The translations under genes were made by a program, and so were the position numbers. This document shows, piece by piece, positions 1-12,782 of a DNA stretch of 64,000 bases; the stretch's first letter is position 1, and every line of letters starts with the position of its first letter. The DNA is from Paramecium octaurelia (taxonomy: Eukaryota > Ciliophora > Oligohymenophorea > Peniculida > Parameciidae), in assembly GCA_905182995.1 (NCBI GenBank), contig CAJJDP010000036.1, positions 417,596 to 481,595 on the forward strand. The letters run 5' to 3'. The notes under the pieces were generated by a model that worked only from the letters and a program-made list of their open reading frames with translations, was not told the origin of the DNA and searched no databases.

Positions 1-2226
1 GTTATGGCATTTAAGTTTACTTCATAAAGGAATTTTTTTCGATATAGTTCTTTAATAAGAACAAAAGAAGAAAGAACTTACTTTTTGAAAACAGATAATA
101 GGGATCATAAATTGAAGACCATTTATTATTTATTATCAATAATAAATAGAAACTAAAATCAAATAATAATTTATCAAATTGAATAATTACCTAAAGCGCC
201 ATATTTGATCAAAAACAAGTGTTCATAACTTATAATATTCTATTAACAAAATTTTGAAAAACAATAATGTGTTTTAGAACCTGGAAAGTCTTCTGGTTTT
301 TGTTGGGAGGATCCATTTTAAGCTTCATAATTACAGTTAGAAATTCATTATGAGGGCCAAACAAAACGATTTTTAATTGATATTGATAGGTTCAATAATA
401 AAGAATTGTAAATTGATAAGTAATTGGATTCAACTATTGATAAAGAATACAGTTTAGAAATCTTCAACGATGGATTATAAAAAGTTATTGTTTTAGCTGA
501 GGCTCAGTCTTTGAAAAAGAAAAAGAAATCTTATAAGATATCATGTGAATTGATAGGATTTTCATTCATTGATGAATGGGAAATTTTATATGCAGAAATT
601 AATAATACTAAATATTTTTAGCAATAATAATAGACTGATATAGTTACTTATTAGATTTCTGCTGAAAATATCTAGCTTGACGCATGTGGATTACCGATAC
701 CAAAAAGATAATTATATATTGTAAATAATTAGATAAACAATCTAAACAAATCTTTTGGTTAAAAAAAGTCTATAACTTAATCTTAATTAACATAGGATAC
801 TTAATATGCTCTTCAAGAATAATTAAAATTAAAGATTAAATAAAAAACAATATCTGAAATATTGGTTCATTTAAAGTATGTGAAAATTAGAATCCCAAAT
901 TATAAAATAATAATTGATAGTAATCTATTATTACAAGTCTTTTCGTTCATTAAACACACAAAATTACTCTTAGATGCTTTTGATACTCCAAAATAAAAGT
1001 CTAAAGCTATTCTATTATAACAATCCTTTGAAAAGCTGAACAATTCAAATATTAGTGACAAATAAATTTAAATCTAACCTAAAAAAATTCATATTGATAA
1101 AGTTATAATAAGACCATTTTCGGTAAAGATGAGATTTAAGAATTTATTGAATATGGAATAAGAACTTAAAACTTTACATCATCAAGCAGGGTAATCAATT
1201 TTCTTATTATAATTAGTTTGATCACTTTTGTGCTAAATCAATTTCAGCAATTGAACCTTGAATTTTAGCAATATGTTAAAACTGATTATTAATAATTTAT
1301 GGATGCTAATTATGAACTTCATATTAAAGCTTTATTTAATGTTTTTGGCGAGTCCATAAATTAATAAGTATGAAATTTTATATTTTTAGATAAGATGTCA
1401 AGTAAACCCAACAAATTTTTTAAAAAATTAAGGAAATTTAGCAAAATAATTCATCACAGAATTAAAAAATTTATAAAATGAAATGGATAAAAATGATATA
1501 TTTTAAGGTGGCTTGCCAGTTAAATTTTAACTGCTTTAAACATTTTGTGCTATTAGTAAATCTCTTTATGATGCAGCTCAAGAGACTTTTGTATCTGTGT
1601 TATTGGGAATTGGAAAGTATTGTGAAACTTCATAGCCTGACCAAACAATTTAGAGAACATCCTTTTCAAATAAATTATCAAAATTGTTTAGAAGGGTGTC
1701 AGATTTTTAATTTAAAAGTTAGACTACATTAGAAATTTCTTTCCAAATATTAATTTCTAAATTAAAAACGAGGAGATATCCTAAATATATCCATAAAAAC
1801 AGATAAATTACTTCATATAATGAAGATTTATCAAAGTTTTAACTGTATAGATTATGGAAATTAGGACTTGATTAATAATTTGATAATTTTTAATTGTCAT
1901 TGAATTGCTACTTATTTTTATCAAACTAATTGTTCATATTATTGGATACTTAATACAACTAAATTTTGTTAGAGATGAATTAACGAATGTTTCAATCAAT
2001 AACAAACTCAAATTCTACATGTGTCATTAAATATTAGAAATCTAATTTAAACAAGTAGGAAGGAGATGATGATATTGGAATGAAGCAATTAAAAGTAGAA
2101 AAACTCATGTTAAATTTTACGATAGACGAAAAAATATTATCATCTATTACTAATATAATCAAGTCTAATGTTGAAATTCTTAACGTAAAGGAAAATAAAA
2201 TATTTAGTATTATGATGCTAATTTGA
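1..2226 (+). CDS. VPS13: VPS13-family lipid-transfer protein, C-terminal part (5' end outside window)
   Basis: The frame is open from base 1, so the ATG at 4 is probably internal. The window holds about 725 codons, ending at TGA 2224-2226, with introns at 1191-1216 (26 nt) and 1368-1389 (22 nt). VPS13 proteins are very long bridge-like proteins that move phospholipids between membranes at contact sites. The match rests on three features in the right order: a VAB/SHR-BD type step (LEPGKSSGFCWEDP, close to the usual pG..pFxWDdP); a segment like the family's second conserved block, containing FIDEWEILYAEI; and the typical strand before the C-terminal helices, HIDKVIIRPFSVKMRF. The tail is helical and Lys/Asn-rich. 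It converges on the formin gene with 63 bp between stop codons. Family assignment is by motif memory, not a search. Confidence 0.72.
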
Positions 2227-2289
2227 AAATTTTATTGTTATTTATTATTTTTAATAATTATTTAACAACTATTAACATTATTAATAATT

Positions 2290-5211
2290 TCATTTTTATT
2301 ATTATTCTCGCTGCTACTTAATATTCTTTTTTATTTTTGCCAAAGACTTTAAACTTCTAAATCGCATTTCTTAAACTTATTATTTATAAGACTTTCTTTC
2401 TTCAATTTATTTTATTACATTATTTTCTACATCACCATTATTTTCCCCTAAGTCTTGATTTTTCAAATTATTTTTAAGATCAATTTGTTGTACATAAGAG
2501 TTTAATTGTTCAAGGGCCTTTTTCCTTTAGCATTCTTCATCTTATATTCTATTGAGCTTCTTTTATTCAATTAAATATTCAATCATTTAGGATAATTCAG
2601 TAAAAAAGGAATCCGTATCTAATTTTTTTGGATCTTCAAAAAATGCTTGGCATATATCATTAAATTAAGCGTTAACCTTTGAGTAAAATTCAGACAAACT
2701 TGATAAAACGTTTATTTCACAATTTTCAACTTTTATTTTATCAGAATATTTTAAGATTAATTTTTCATCTTAATCTTTTTTTTCTATCTACTTTTTTATG
2801 TTTATAAGAGATATCTTAGACAATTTCTTTAATTATTATAAATTAAAATCTTCCTCTCTTATTAGGTCTCCTTCGTTTTTTTCTGCCATTCTTAGTATCA
2901 AACTAAGAAAATTAATTTTAGAAGAATTGCTAGACTTTAATGGAGCAATTTTACTGAATTCTGAAAGTTTAAACCCATAAGAATCTTTATTTTAAGAACT
3001 ATTCAAATAATTAATTCCAGCTAGAATGTAACATAATAGCTTTTTAAATTTAACATTTGATGAAATAGATTAAATTTATTCCTCTATTAATTCTAATTCT
3101 TTCTAAATTTCTTGTTGATTTTAATTTAACAAAATTTAAAATAATTAAATTTTTTCAGAATAATTCTCTATCTAAATTAAGTTATATAGAAAGTTTTCAG
3201 GCCTGTTCAAAACATTAGTATTCTCAATTTTCTAAAATTCTTAGATTTCTTAAAAAGTTGGAAGTATTTGAATCAAACTTTCAATGTCATCTGAAGTAAA
3301 TTGTTAATAGTTCATATCTTTTATATAATTGATCATATCATCCATTTTAATCTTTATTTTAACTAAAATTAATTCAATATTTCTAGATCTGTCTAATGAT
3401 AATACTTATTAGGGTTTAGGTTTAATTTAAGAAGAACTAGGTAATGAACTTGCAATCTTAGTTTAATTCTTTTAGAAATGTTTGTCTAATTCCTCAAATT
3501 ATAGTTCAATTTTAGAATCATCAAGAGTTTAGAAAATGTTACTTTTCATTTACTTAATCTCTGTTATTCCAATTGAAATTAGTTATTAATTGGGTTTTCT
3601 TCTTTGTCTAATATTACTAATATTTTATGCTTAAACTGCCTTTTAAGGTAGAGGAGGTGGAGGTGGAGGTGGTGGAGGTGGAATTGGTGGTAAAGATACA
3701 GGCGCTAATAGAACACTTTTTTGTTCAGGTAGTGAAGAGGTCATTAATACTGGTGTTTCGTTGGGATAACCCTGCAAGGAACCTTCAATTTTATATTCGT
3801 TTTATTTTTCATCTAAATTTTATAACTGGGTGGCTGAAATAGATTATAACTAATTATTTTGAGTCTTCTGATACATAAGTAATGCCTATTTCAACTAATA
3901 TAAGACATTTTAGGTTTGTTTCACTGATAATTAGAATTATTTATACATTATGCTTGGTTTAGGACTTTTTGGGTTTAAAATTCATTTAACTGTGTTTTTA
4001 GGTCAGCTATCTCTATTTCTTTGACATTATATCCTTCTACAAAGGTTTAAGCTACATTTTATAAAATTTTTGTTATAATATTTTTACCATAAACTTCTGA
4101 TTATGATAGGAACTTTTAAAGTTTTTTGATGCACTCATGAATACTACACTATTAAGTAAAATCAGATGCAAAGTGCTACAAACTTAACAAAAATTACTCT
4201 GGAAATATAACTTATGCTAATTATACATTGCCAATTGAAACTCTATTCATAGGTTAAGTTTTTGGATTGTAGGAAATTCTAAACTAATTTATGGATTCCC
4301 TAATATCTTATTCTCCTGCTTCTAATAAAGTCTCAAAGGCAGAGATATGTTTCATTATGATTTTCTCAAAGTCATTTGAATTTTCCTTTATTCCTACTAA
4401 TATTGAATAATCCTCTTAAAACACTAATATATTATCTTCTAACTTTTTCTTGATATCTTAAAATATCAATTCTACTCCATGAACTAACAGCAACTATTTT
4501 AACTGAATTTTCTCATTAGATAATTCAACAAAATTATTGATAAAGGATAAAATGCTTGCAATCTAATAAAATCTAAATAACTCTTACAAGTTTTTTATCT
4601 GAAGATGTTTCTAATAACTATATTGTTGAAAGTAAACAAAATTCTTAGTTTTACAAATTCATTAGAGATTCCACTAATTAATATCCATTTATCTATCTCC
4701 AAGAGATTTTTTCATATTATTGGAATATTTGAGCTTAGATCTAGCTGTTTGATATTTTTTATAACTTAGATAAATTATTGGTTAAGATTATCAATTGCTA
4801 TTCATCAAGTGTGAACCCTAAAAATAGCAAATTGCCCTAAAGCATCACGTACAACTTATCATAAAAATTCAAGGTACTTCTATTTAAATTTAGATATTCG
4901 ATTTATTGTTATATAATTGGAAATGCATAAACTATTAATTAATTGGTTAATAGCTCGTCATTTAAACCTATCAGTGTTTTCATTTCTTGGTAGAAAGAAA
5001 TATAGATTAATAAATCTGAATACTAATTTAAATTGCATAGTTGCGGATTCTCATTAATTAAAGCTTAGTAATGCAGCACCAATAACAATTGTTTTTATTT
5101 GAGATTTAGATTTGAGAATTTCTTTTTTTCTAAATTTGTATCAGAAAGAATTTAATCAAATATAGCTTCAAAATTATCTGCATTTATTTAATACTTTGGA
5201 GGTTAACTCAT
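2290..5211 (-). CDS. Formin (FH1-FH2 actin nucleator)
   Basis: 957 aa, ATG at 5211-5209, TGA at 2292-2290, introns at 4563-4587 (25 nt) and 3924-3946 (23 nt). Formins nucleate and processively elongate unbranched actin filaments. Residues 1 to about 450 form a helical, Gln/Leu-rich N-terminus consistent with a GBD/FH3 region. At about residues 488-508 (genomic 3640-3700) lies a short FH1 proline run, LPPIPPPPPPPPP, for profilin-actin. The rest fits FH2: it contains a segment ending in ILDDSKIELQFEELDKHF, then GFKLSEFSKIAPLKSSN followed by a block of the kind that in formins carries the lasso/knob contact to actin. The C-terminus is basic (KKNIKQQREQQQK), like a DAD tail. The FH1 is short compared with metazoan formins. 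Confidence 0.88.
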
Positions 5212-6138
5212 GTTTTTGATGTTTAATTACCTCCCTCTAAACATATATGAATATTATGTCTAGTTTGGAGATGACTTTATTTCATTTCCCATTTATATTA
5301 ATTTTATATTTATGTAAATTATTAAAATCTCCTTTCATTATAAAGTTGATTAATATTGAAAGCCTTTAATCGAATTTTATTTACAAGATTGATTTATTAT
5401 TTTTCTATAAGTAAATAATATATATATAAAGGATGAAGATGCTAAATTTTGATTTCAAAATGCATTGTTATAAATTTATGTAATGTGTTTAAAAAAATTA
5501 ATATTTATATAGAACAAAAAGTAACTCTAAAAATTTAAGCTATTGTAGAGTCAATGTTTAGTTTTACTAAAAATAATAATGAATTCTAATAAAGCCAAAT
5601 AAATAAGATTAATATCTCTATTAAATGAAATATTGTTATCTTTTCAATTTAAAAAGATACAAAATTCGATATTACATACATTGTATATTGGAGTTTTATT
5701 GTTTAAGAATCCATATATTTATTCGCTAAGATGAAAATTAGGAAGATTATTTTCAAAAAAGGCATAAAATAATAGTTGAATAAATTTATGATGATTTGCT
5801 TTTTTTTCCTTTATTTGGAAGCATTTTGGATTACTTGATTAATGTGTGAAAAAGAGCTTAACTAATTGTAAGATCTAAAAGTTATTCTTTAATAAATTAA
5901 AATATAACACATAATTATCCATCTCATTTTCTTTAATGTTTATAAAATAATTTAATTTCATCATCTTGTTTCCGAAATATAGTAAACTTTTTTAAAATTA
6001 AAGCTTTTATTCTTCAATAAAGGATTTGAAATACTTTGTGAATTCTGAAATTCATTAGGCAAAGGTTGTTCAAATCCTCATAATTTCATGATACCCTATG
6101 ATAATTGTTTTTTAATATATAAACCTTTTAATGAAATA
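5212..6138. other. Low-coding AT-rich stretch
   Basis: No intact gene is visible. Both strands carry many TGA codons. Short open runs exist, for example a 51-codon + frame starting at 5579 and minus-strand runs near 5990-6090 that read like eroded protein (one includes GFEQPLPNEFQNSQ). They may be the far end of the decayed minus-strand myosin locus. Spacing this wide is unusual beside the tightly packed genes elsewhere in the window. Confidence 0.5.
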
Positions 6139-6807
6139 TCACATATAACACTAATTCATTTCGCTAAAACCATTTTATTGTTTTATGCTTCGACTGTTAA
6201 TTAATTGATTATTTCTTAAATTTGTTAACTTTCTGATTAAATTTATCCGTTCTCTTGCGAATTATAAATATAGCACCACCTAATTAAAATAAAATTTTCT
6301 TTTATTATATACTAATGACTTAGTCTTATGTTTAGTGTTTAAATAATAAGTACAAGATAATTTTATATCTAATCTAAATTGTAAGAGGTAGTAATGTTAT
6401 TTTTCCGAAATTAAAACAATATCATTAAATAATTGTCGCTTCTATGAATTAATCTTTAAGGAAACCCGTAGATGTAATAGTTTGAGAAAAACATCGCTAT
6501 CAATAATATATATGGAAAGATATTGGTGATTTTTGGGGGATGCCATTTTATAATAAATTTTTGATTTAATAAAGAATACGCACATAATTAATAATCTGTC
6601 TCTGTTAAGCCCTCGTATTTTCATTATGTCAAAAAGGAAAAGCATATTCGGAATTAGTATTACAAGAGGCCAAAATAATTTTTTATTAGGAATTTCTTGA
6701 TATTTTATTAGAGGAATTATCTACAATAAATTAATGTCTTATACAATCATATTAAATAGCTTTATCGGAAGAAATTATTTTTGTTAGATTATCTAATTCT
6801 TATTTAC
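6139..6807 (-). other. Long TGA-free minus-strand stretch, possibly eroded tail of the myosin locus
   Basis: About 220 minus-strand codons without TGA, ending at TGA 6141-6139. The translation is rich in Ile, Leu and Lys and does not resemble a family I can name. It lies on the same strand and downstream of the myosin and RCC1 remnants, so a worn tail domain is possible. Chance is also possible in DNA this AT-rich, where TGA is the only stop. No clear start codon context or splice pattern was found. Confidence 0.25.
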
Positions 6808-7589
6808 TCAATTTATATTAGTGAGGTTATGGGCATAGGCTAATATAAGACTGAATTAGATTAGCAATCTAATTTAAGCAAAAATTCTGAATTAAAGTTG
6901 TCTGCTAACTCCAATTTAAATCTGTTTAAACTAAGTTTTCTAAAATTTATCTGACTTTTTTAAGTTAAAATTTATTGTGTTTTTAAATCTAGATCTTGTT
7001 TATATAATAAAAATTCTAGAATTCATCTAGCTTTATTCCATTCGACATAATAATTTTTTTTAAACAATCCATCTACACGTATTGTAGATCCATTTTAATG
7101 GAGTCATAACAAATTAATTTAATGTTTTACATATTGAGTGATTAATAAATGATATGTTTTCATTACTCTAGATGAGATCCTTTAATTAAAGTGAAGGGAT
7201 ATAAATAATAAGGGCTAAAATCCACTCAAAGTAAGAGTTTTTGCTATATAGTAATGAAGACTAAATCAACAAATTTGACCTTATTATTAAATATCAACTA
7301 AAGCATTTATTGTTGAAGTGTTAAAATTTCTGAAATGTTTAAAGCACGTTAAATAAGAGTAAAATGAACTATATGGTCTTTAGTATGTTGCTAATACGCC
7401 TTTTGGAAATATTAAATGATGAATTACCTTGATATAATCTCCAATGCGAGCCCCAATAAAATTTTATGAAAAGTCTAAAAGTTATAGGAAAAAATGAAAT
7501 ATGTAAAAACCTACAACAGCAAATATATTTGTACGAATTAATGATTATAATAATTCAAATAAAACACTCTGGGATGTGTTAATTCTCGA

Positions 7590-8035
7590 AGTATTGAAAT
7601 TTATCAAAGAAAATTCAAATTAGTTATTGTTAGTGGAAAAACAGCAGTATTTGAGTACATCAGTTAAGGAGAATTCGTTCAGACCAAGCCAACTGTTGGT
7701 AAGGATTATAATTCTAAAAAGGTGTAGATGCGGATTTAGCCACCAAAAATTCATGATTTTTGATGTCAAAGGAAAAATACCCAGTTTATGGAGCAATTAT
7801 TCTGAAAATATAAAAATTTAGAATACATGAATGAAATAGGTAGTAATTCTCATCATGTTTAAAAAACAAGATAAATTACATCTAGATAATTAAATCTTGA
7901 TCTAAGAATGCGGAGTTTTTAGATATCTAGAGTAAGAAACTGTCTTCTAAATGTGTAGTGCCAAAACTAGCGAGGGAGTTCAAGAAGGAATTTAAAAATT
8001 AATAAACTTTATAAAAAAATAATAAAAACCAAACA
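7590..8035 (+). pseudogene. Rab-type small GTPase pseudogene
   Basis: Pieces of a Rab read in order but in different frames. They are: strand 1 and a damaged P-loop (KLVIVSGKTAVFEYI, where GDSGVGKT is expected); the switch-I style stretch EFVQTKPTVGKDYNSK; a damaged G3 segment (IFDVKGKIPSLWSNY, normally WDTAGQE...); and a well-kept G5 box, CSAKTSEGVQEGIQ. The G4 NKxD box was not found. The span is about 450 bp against roughly 550 bp expected, so there are at least two frame changes and an internal loss. It lies on the strand opposite the myosin remnant and is not a copy of the intact Rab-like gene at 15456. Confidence 0.7.
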
Positions 8036-10657
8036 TCCCATTACACTCAAAAAAATAGCAACAAAGAAAAATAGTAGTATGATAGTTAATTCACAAATAC
8101 AAATCTAAATCTAACTTTACCCAATTTTTCACAGGGTAAAGGTTGTATTACAATAACTGTTATTTTTTTTGGATTTGCTTTTAGTTATTGCTTTAGCCTC
8201 CATTTGTATTAATTATACTACCTTTCATTAGTGTTTTTCACACATGTAATTGCTTAAGCTTTCAATATAAGGAGGATCTAATCGGATTATTTGATAATAA
8301 TTTTAGAAAGGGTTATAATTTGTTAACAATTAACAACAAATTGGGTACTACATGGAGTCTGGACTATTGAAAAGCATAAGTGCAATATAACACTGATATA
8401 TTTTTGAATAAGAACTGAACACTCAAAAAATTTAATCTAAATTATTTTATCCTTTAATGGTAATCTTTAACATTATCTTTGGCTTTATAGTTACCCAATC
8501 CCAATTAACCTTTTCCATAACAATACAATCCTCCATTTTCACTTAGCAGTATTGTAAATGCACTTCACACAAACCAATGAAATTATTTCACTCCAATTTA
8601 AAGATATTTTAATTGATCATAAACTTTTCCTTTTGATACATACATGATTGTATTTCTGTATGCTTTGATAAATTCAACATCTTTATGTAACAATTAAGGT
8701 TTTTAAATATATTTGTGGCGAACACAACCCAAATTGAACAACTTATTATCATATAGTTATATCAGGCAATAATTAAATAGTCTTTATTTTTCCCATAAAA
8801 TTCAATTAAGTTGGATTGTGTTTCTCTCCATCTTAAAAACCTAATTAGCTCGTATCATTTAAACCCCATCCATCTAATTTATTACAACTTGCCAATTGTT
8901 GTATTTTCTCAAACCTAAATAAATTACAAAAGATTTACTTTCTCAAACCTTTAGATAAATTAATTATAATAGTTGGATGCAAATGATCCATTATATCTGT
9001 CAGAAGTATCTGAGATCATCTCTAAATAAATAATGAAAGCAAATATATAGGTTTTAGATCCAATCCAAAAATTAATGCTGGATCATTTCAACCCAAATAA
9101 ATCAGTCTCTTCTTGCAATTATTGCTCTAGGGGTAAAATATATTGATTATGTTATTATTTTAACTCCCTCCTTGTCATTATATTGTATTTAATTGATTTG
9201 CTTTTTATATAACTTTCTAATTTTTTCTAATCTAATATTTTCAAATGGAAAACTCAATACTTTTCGGTTTTACTTTTTTTAGAATTCAATATAATTTATT
9301 TCATTATGACTATATGATTAGTAACAAAATTAGTTTGTAAGTGAACTGAAATATATTGATAAAATCCACTACAAACTAATAATGAAAATTTAAGGAGATA
9401 TTTAGTTGGTGTACATAAAGAAATCTTTGCTGCCTTCATTTTCTATCTAAACTATATTTTCTTAATTTATCTCTTGATCGTTTAGCGACCATTTTGATCA
9501 TTTTCATAACTGTGTAAATTTATCTCTCAATTGATGTCTTTTAAACGCTGATGAAATTTATTAAGCCTTCTAATTTTGTTCTTTCATTAAAGGTGTAAAT
9601 CTTAGCAATGAATGTCATTCCTATATCTTATAAAAAAATTTATGAATTTCCAAATAAATATAAATCTTAAGGGCACTTCATTAAATTGTTCTTCAAAAAT
9701 TTTTAATCCAAAGATTTATAATCTTTATTTAAAGGATCTTTAGGTTTGATACAACGAATAGAATTAACACCATATGATATCAATTCTGTCATTAAGCTTT
9801 TCATCTTATTTTTTATTTTATTACTAAAGTTTTAGATTTGGCTATAATTAAAAATGCATTTTGCCTCTCGTAAAAGTTATGGGAATTTCATCTTAATAAA
9901 ATTTAGCATGTATATTCTACATCTTTAGCTATATGTTTGATAGTGGGTATTGTGGAATTTAAAGCTTGAGTTCTTTTCAAAAAGTTTGTAATACTTATTA
10001 ATCAGTTTAATTTAATCTATATGCTTAATCAATATGGTTAAATAAACAAACAAGAGGGTTTATCAAACAAAGATATTAATTAGGTGTTATCTTCAAATTT
10101 AATAATTCAGCTTTTAGAAATTTATTCTTTATGTTTCTGATTTAGATAAAAACTTTTTGATATTAAAATATTTCTAAACTTTCTTTACGAATATTTTTCC
10201 TCCTTTGAAAATATATTCTATATGTAATTAATGAAGTTTTTGCCCTCTCCATCTATGACAATGACTTTAAGCTTTCTCATTTAATTTTGTAAATGCATGG
10301 GTTGCAATTTAATATGTACTAGATGCAATAGATTTAGAGTTACGATGTTTTCTAATGATATAATCCATATATTTTTGGAGATCTACATTGAGTACTTAAA
10401 TAGATTGATAACTATCAAAGTTGTTCCAATATATGTAAATATTTAATCTTTTTATATCTCTAACTTAATTTATCTAAAAGTTATGGATCATTAATAATTG
10501 CTAGATTGACCATGTTTGCCTAAACATCCTCACATCTTTCCCACACTGGTCCATTCAATTTTCGGCCATTTTCTTCACTTATATAATTGTTTCCATCTAC
10601 AATTATACCTTTTATAAAATTATCACTCTCTAAAACACAAACTTTAATACTAAACAT
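8036..10657 (-). pseudogene. Myosin pseudogene: motor remnants followed by RCC1-like tail repeats
   Basis: Minus-strand pieces in several frames line up with a myosin heavy chain. A first Met lies at 10657-10655. Next comes an N-terminal block containing CEDVQANMVNLAIINDPQLL and RYKKIKYLHI, matching the usual DM..L..LnEp.lL..L..RY..I.. pattern. At 10237-10253 is a ruined P-loop, IVIDGEGKN in place of the usual ISGESGAGKT. At about 9721-9790 is the pre-converter signature SIRCIKPKDP (standard FIRCIKPN), then FGNSQIFLQD near 9600-9660, matching the relay-to-lever motif FGkTKVFL. Only about 160 codons separate P-loop and RCIKP, against over 400 in working motors, so the central motor is deleted. 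Further on, about 8480-8650, an RCC1-type repeat is readable (ENGGLYCYGKGQLGLGN). Alveolate myosins with RCC1/ATS1-like tails have been reported, as far as I recall. Its 5' end is 32 bp from the PDI start. Confidence 0.75.
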
Positions 10658-10689
10658 TCTAGAATAATAGTGATGTGTTAATTATTTTA

Positions 10690-12031
10690 ATGAACAAAGT
10701 TATCTGTCTTCTTTCACTATTGTTGGCTACTTCTTATGCACTTTACGATTCACGATCGAAAGTGTAGCTCCTTACACCTTAAACATTCAGAGAGAAGGTG
10801 TTAAATTCAAAATCTCTTTGGATAGTTGAATTCTTTGCTCCATGGTGTGGTCATTGCAAAGCACTAGCCCCAGAATATGAAAAGGCAGCAAAGGCTCTAG
10901 AAGGAATAGTGAATATTGCTGCAGTTGATGCAGATGCTCACAAGGACCTGGGAGGACAGTATGGTATTTAAGGATTCCCTACAATCAAATTTTTTGGAGA
11001 AAACAAAAATTCACCTTCTGATTACCAAGGAGAAAGATCAGCCCAAGGAATAATCAACTTTGCATTAGAATAAGTCAAATCGGTATTATTCTATTTTATT
11101 TTTAAAGACTGTAAATAGTAGATAAAAAGGATCGTCATCAAATAGAAATTAATAAAAACAATCATCTGGTTCAGCATCTGGATCTGGATCAGCTGATGAT
11201 GTTATTGTTCTTACTGATTCAACATTTGATGAAAATGTTCTTAAATCTAAGGATTCTTGGTTTGTTGAATTCTATGCACCTTGGTGTGGTCACTGTAAGA
11301 AACTAGAACCTGAATGGAATAAAGTAGGATCAGATCTTAAGGGAAAAGTCAAAGTGGCTAAGGTAGATGCCACAGCTAACACTTAATTAGCCACTCGTTT
11401 TGGAGTCTCAGGATATCCAACTTTGAAATTCTTCCCTGCAGGTTTCTCCAATGATTCAGAGGTAATCCCTTATGATGGTGCCAGAGATTCCTCTGCAATG
11501 ATAGAATTTGCTTTAGAATAATCTAATAAGTCAAAGAAGGTTGAAGTAGTGGAATTACTATCAAAGGATATCTTAAAAGAAAATTGCCTTGATTACAATG
11601 GTATTTCTCAATATTATCTAGGTGTCTGCATAATTGCTTTTCTTCCTCACATTTATGATAGTAATAAATAAGAAAGAAATTAATACATCAATTAATTATT
11701 AGAGGTTGCTAAATCACTGAAAAACAAGCCAGTGAATTTTTTGTGGACTTAAGGAGGAGATAACTACGAATTTGAAGAAGCATTCTAAAGCGCTGCTGCA
11801 CATCCTTCAGTGATGGCTTTAAGCGGCAGAAAGTCTGTTTATGCTAAACTTAAAGGAGCATTCAGTAAATAAAATATTGAATAGTAATTATAAATATATT
11901 TATTTAGATTTGTGAATAATGTATTAAACGGAAGAGAGCACTTCAATCAGTATTCTCAACTTCCTAATTTTAAAAAAGTTGAAAAATGGGATGGATAGGA
12001 CCATAAACCAGTTTATAATGATGAATTTTGA
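10690..12031 (+). CDS. Protein disulfide isomerase, P5/PDIA6 type
   Basis: 423 aa with introns 11083-11107, 11601-11621 and 11884-11907. The last is 24 nt, in frame and free of TGA. The protein forms and rearranges disulfide bonds in the ER lumen. It starts with a clear signal peptide ([17 protein letters not shown]). Thioredoxin domain 1 has APWCGHCK (Cys53/Cys56); a Ser/Gly/Gln linker follows; domain 2 has a second APWCGHCK (about Cys191/Cys194). The C-terminal third resembles the redox-inactive b-type domain of P5 proteins and ends in [14 protein letters not shown]. The final residues are NDEF rather than KDEL, so retrieval to the ER may use a variant signal. Codon use is more G/C-rich than its neighbours, as expected of a highly expressed gene. 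The domain order a-a-b argues for P5 rather than classical a-b-b-a PDI. Confidence 0.95.
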
Positions 12032-12177
12032 ATATTGTTTAATTGAAGATGTTAAAGTTATCGTTATTTGTCTCTATTCCTTATATTTCATATTCTAAAT
12101 AAGTTCTTCAAATAGAGATCATTAATTTCAAATATCATCTCATTTTAAAAATTAAAATAATAATTATATTATTTCTG

Positions 12178-12782
12178 ATGTAGCAAGAAGAAGAACAATA
12201 TTCATGTCTTGAAGAATTCTTTATTGACAGTTGCAGATTTGGGTAAGATGATATTCATTTTTAGAGATTATGAAGATGCGATTGGATGCTTTGAAGACAA
12301 TGTTGATTTGTTTTGGATCGACATTAATTAAAATAATTGCATTCGTATTTTTGTTGAAATTACATTTTAGATATGGTATCAGCAAATGGTCATTTGTCAA
12401 TTCTTGAATAAATTATCTCTTATTCTCAAAAAAAAAATATTGATTTGCAAAAATTAATTAACCATCAAAATTAATATGGATGTACTCCTCTACGTAATAT
12501 ATATATTTATATTAAATCAGATTGGGCTGTGTTAAATAACTAATTAGCTATTATAACAGTACTATTATAAAATGGAGCAGATGTTACCATAAAAAACCTA
12601 AATGGATTAACATGCATAGACGAAGCTTTTTAGCTTGATAAAGCAGAAGTTATAGTAATATATTATTTGTTATTCTAAAGGAGTTATTATCAAAAAATAT
12701 CTCTTTAACAGAAGATCAGCAGTAGAGTTTCTAGGAAGCACCAGATGTTACAGAAAAGGATGAAGAAGATTAAGTTGAATGA
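12178..12782 (+). CDS. Small ankyrin-repeat protein
   Basis: 167 aa from five exons. Introns: 12243-12264, 12345-12370, 12494-12520 and 12655-12680 (22-27 nt). The start is chosen at ATG 12178, because it opens the only frame that joins all exons. After an acidic N-terminus come two to three ankyrin repeats with recognisable cores: CIHMVSANGHLSILEQI, then TPL..AVLNNQLAIITVLLQNGADVT, then GLTCIDEAFQLDKAEVIELL. The C-terminus is acidic (VTEKDEEDQVE). Ankyrin proteins of this size are generic binding adaptors; no enzyme domain is present. It lies 146 bp downstream of the PDI stop on the same strand. Without splicing the repeats would be broken, so the short introns are strongly supported. Confidence 0.87.

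Noticed and set aside
6061-6095. T-arm-like GTTCAAATCC of a tRNA
   Set aside because: The flanking bases do not pair as a T stem and no acceptor or anticodon arm is present.
9001-9180. Minus-strand text briefly resembling a reverse transcriptase
   Set aside because: No catalytic YxDD-type motif or continuous frame; the region fits the spacer between myosin head and RCC1 remnants.
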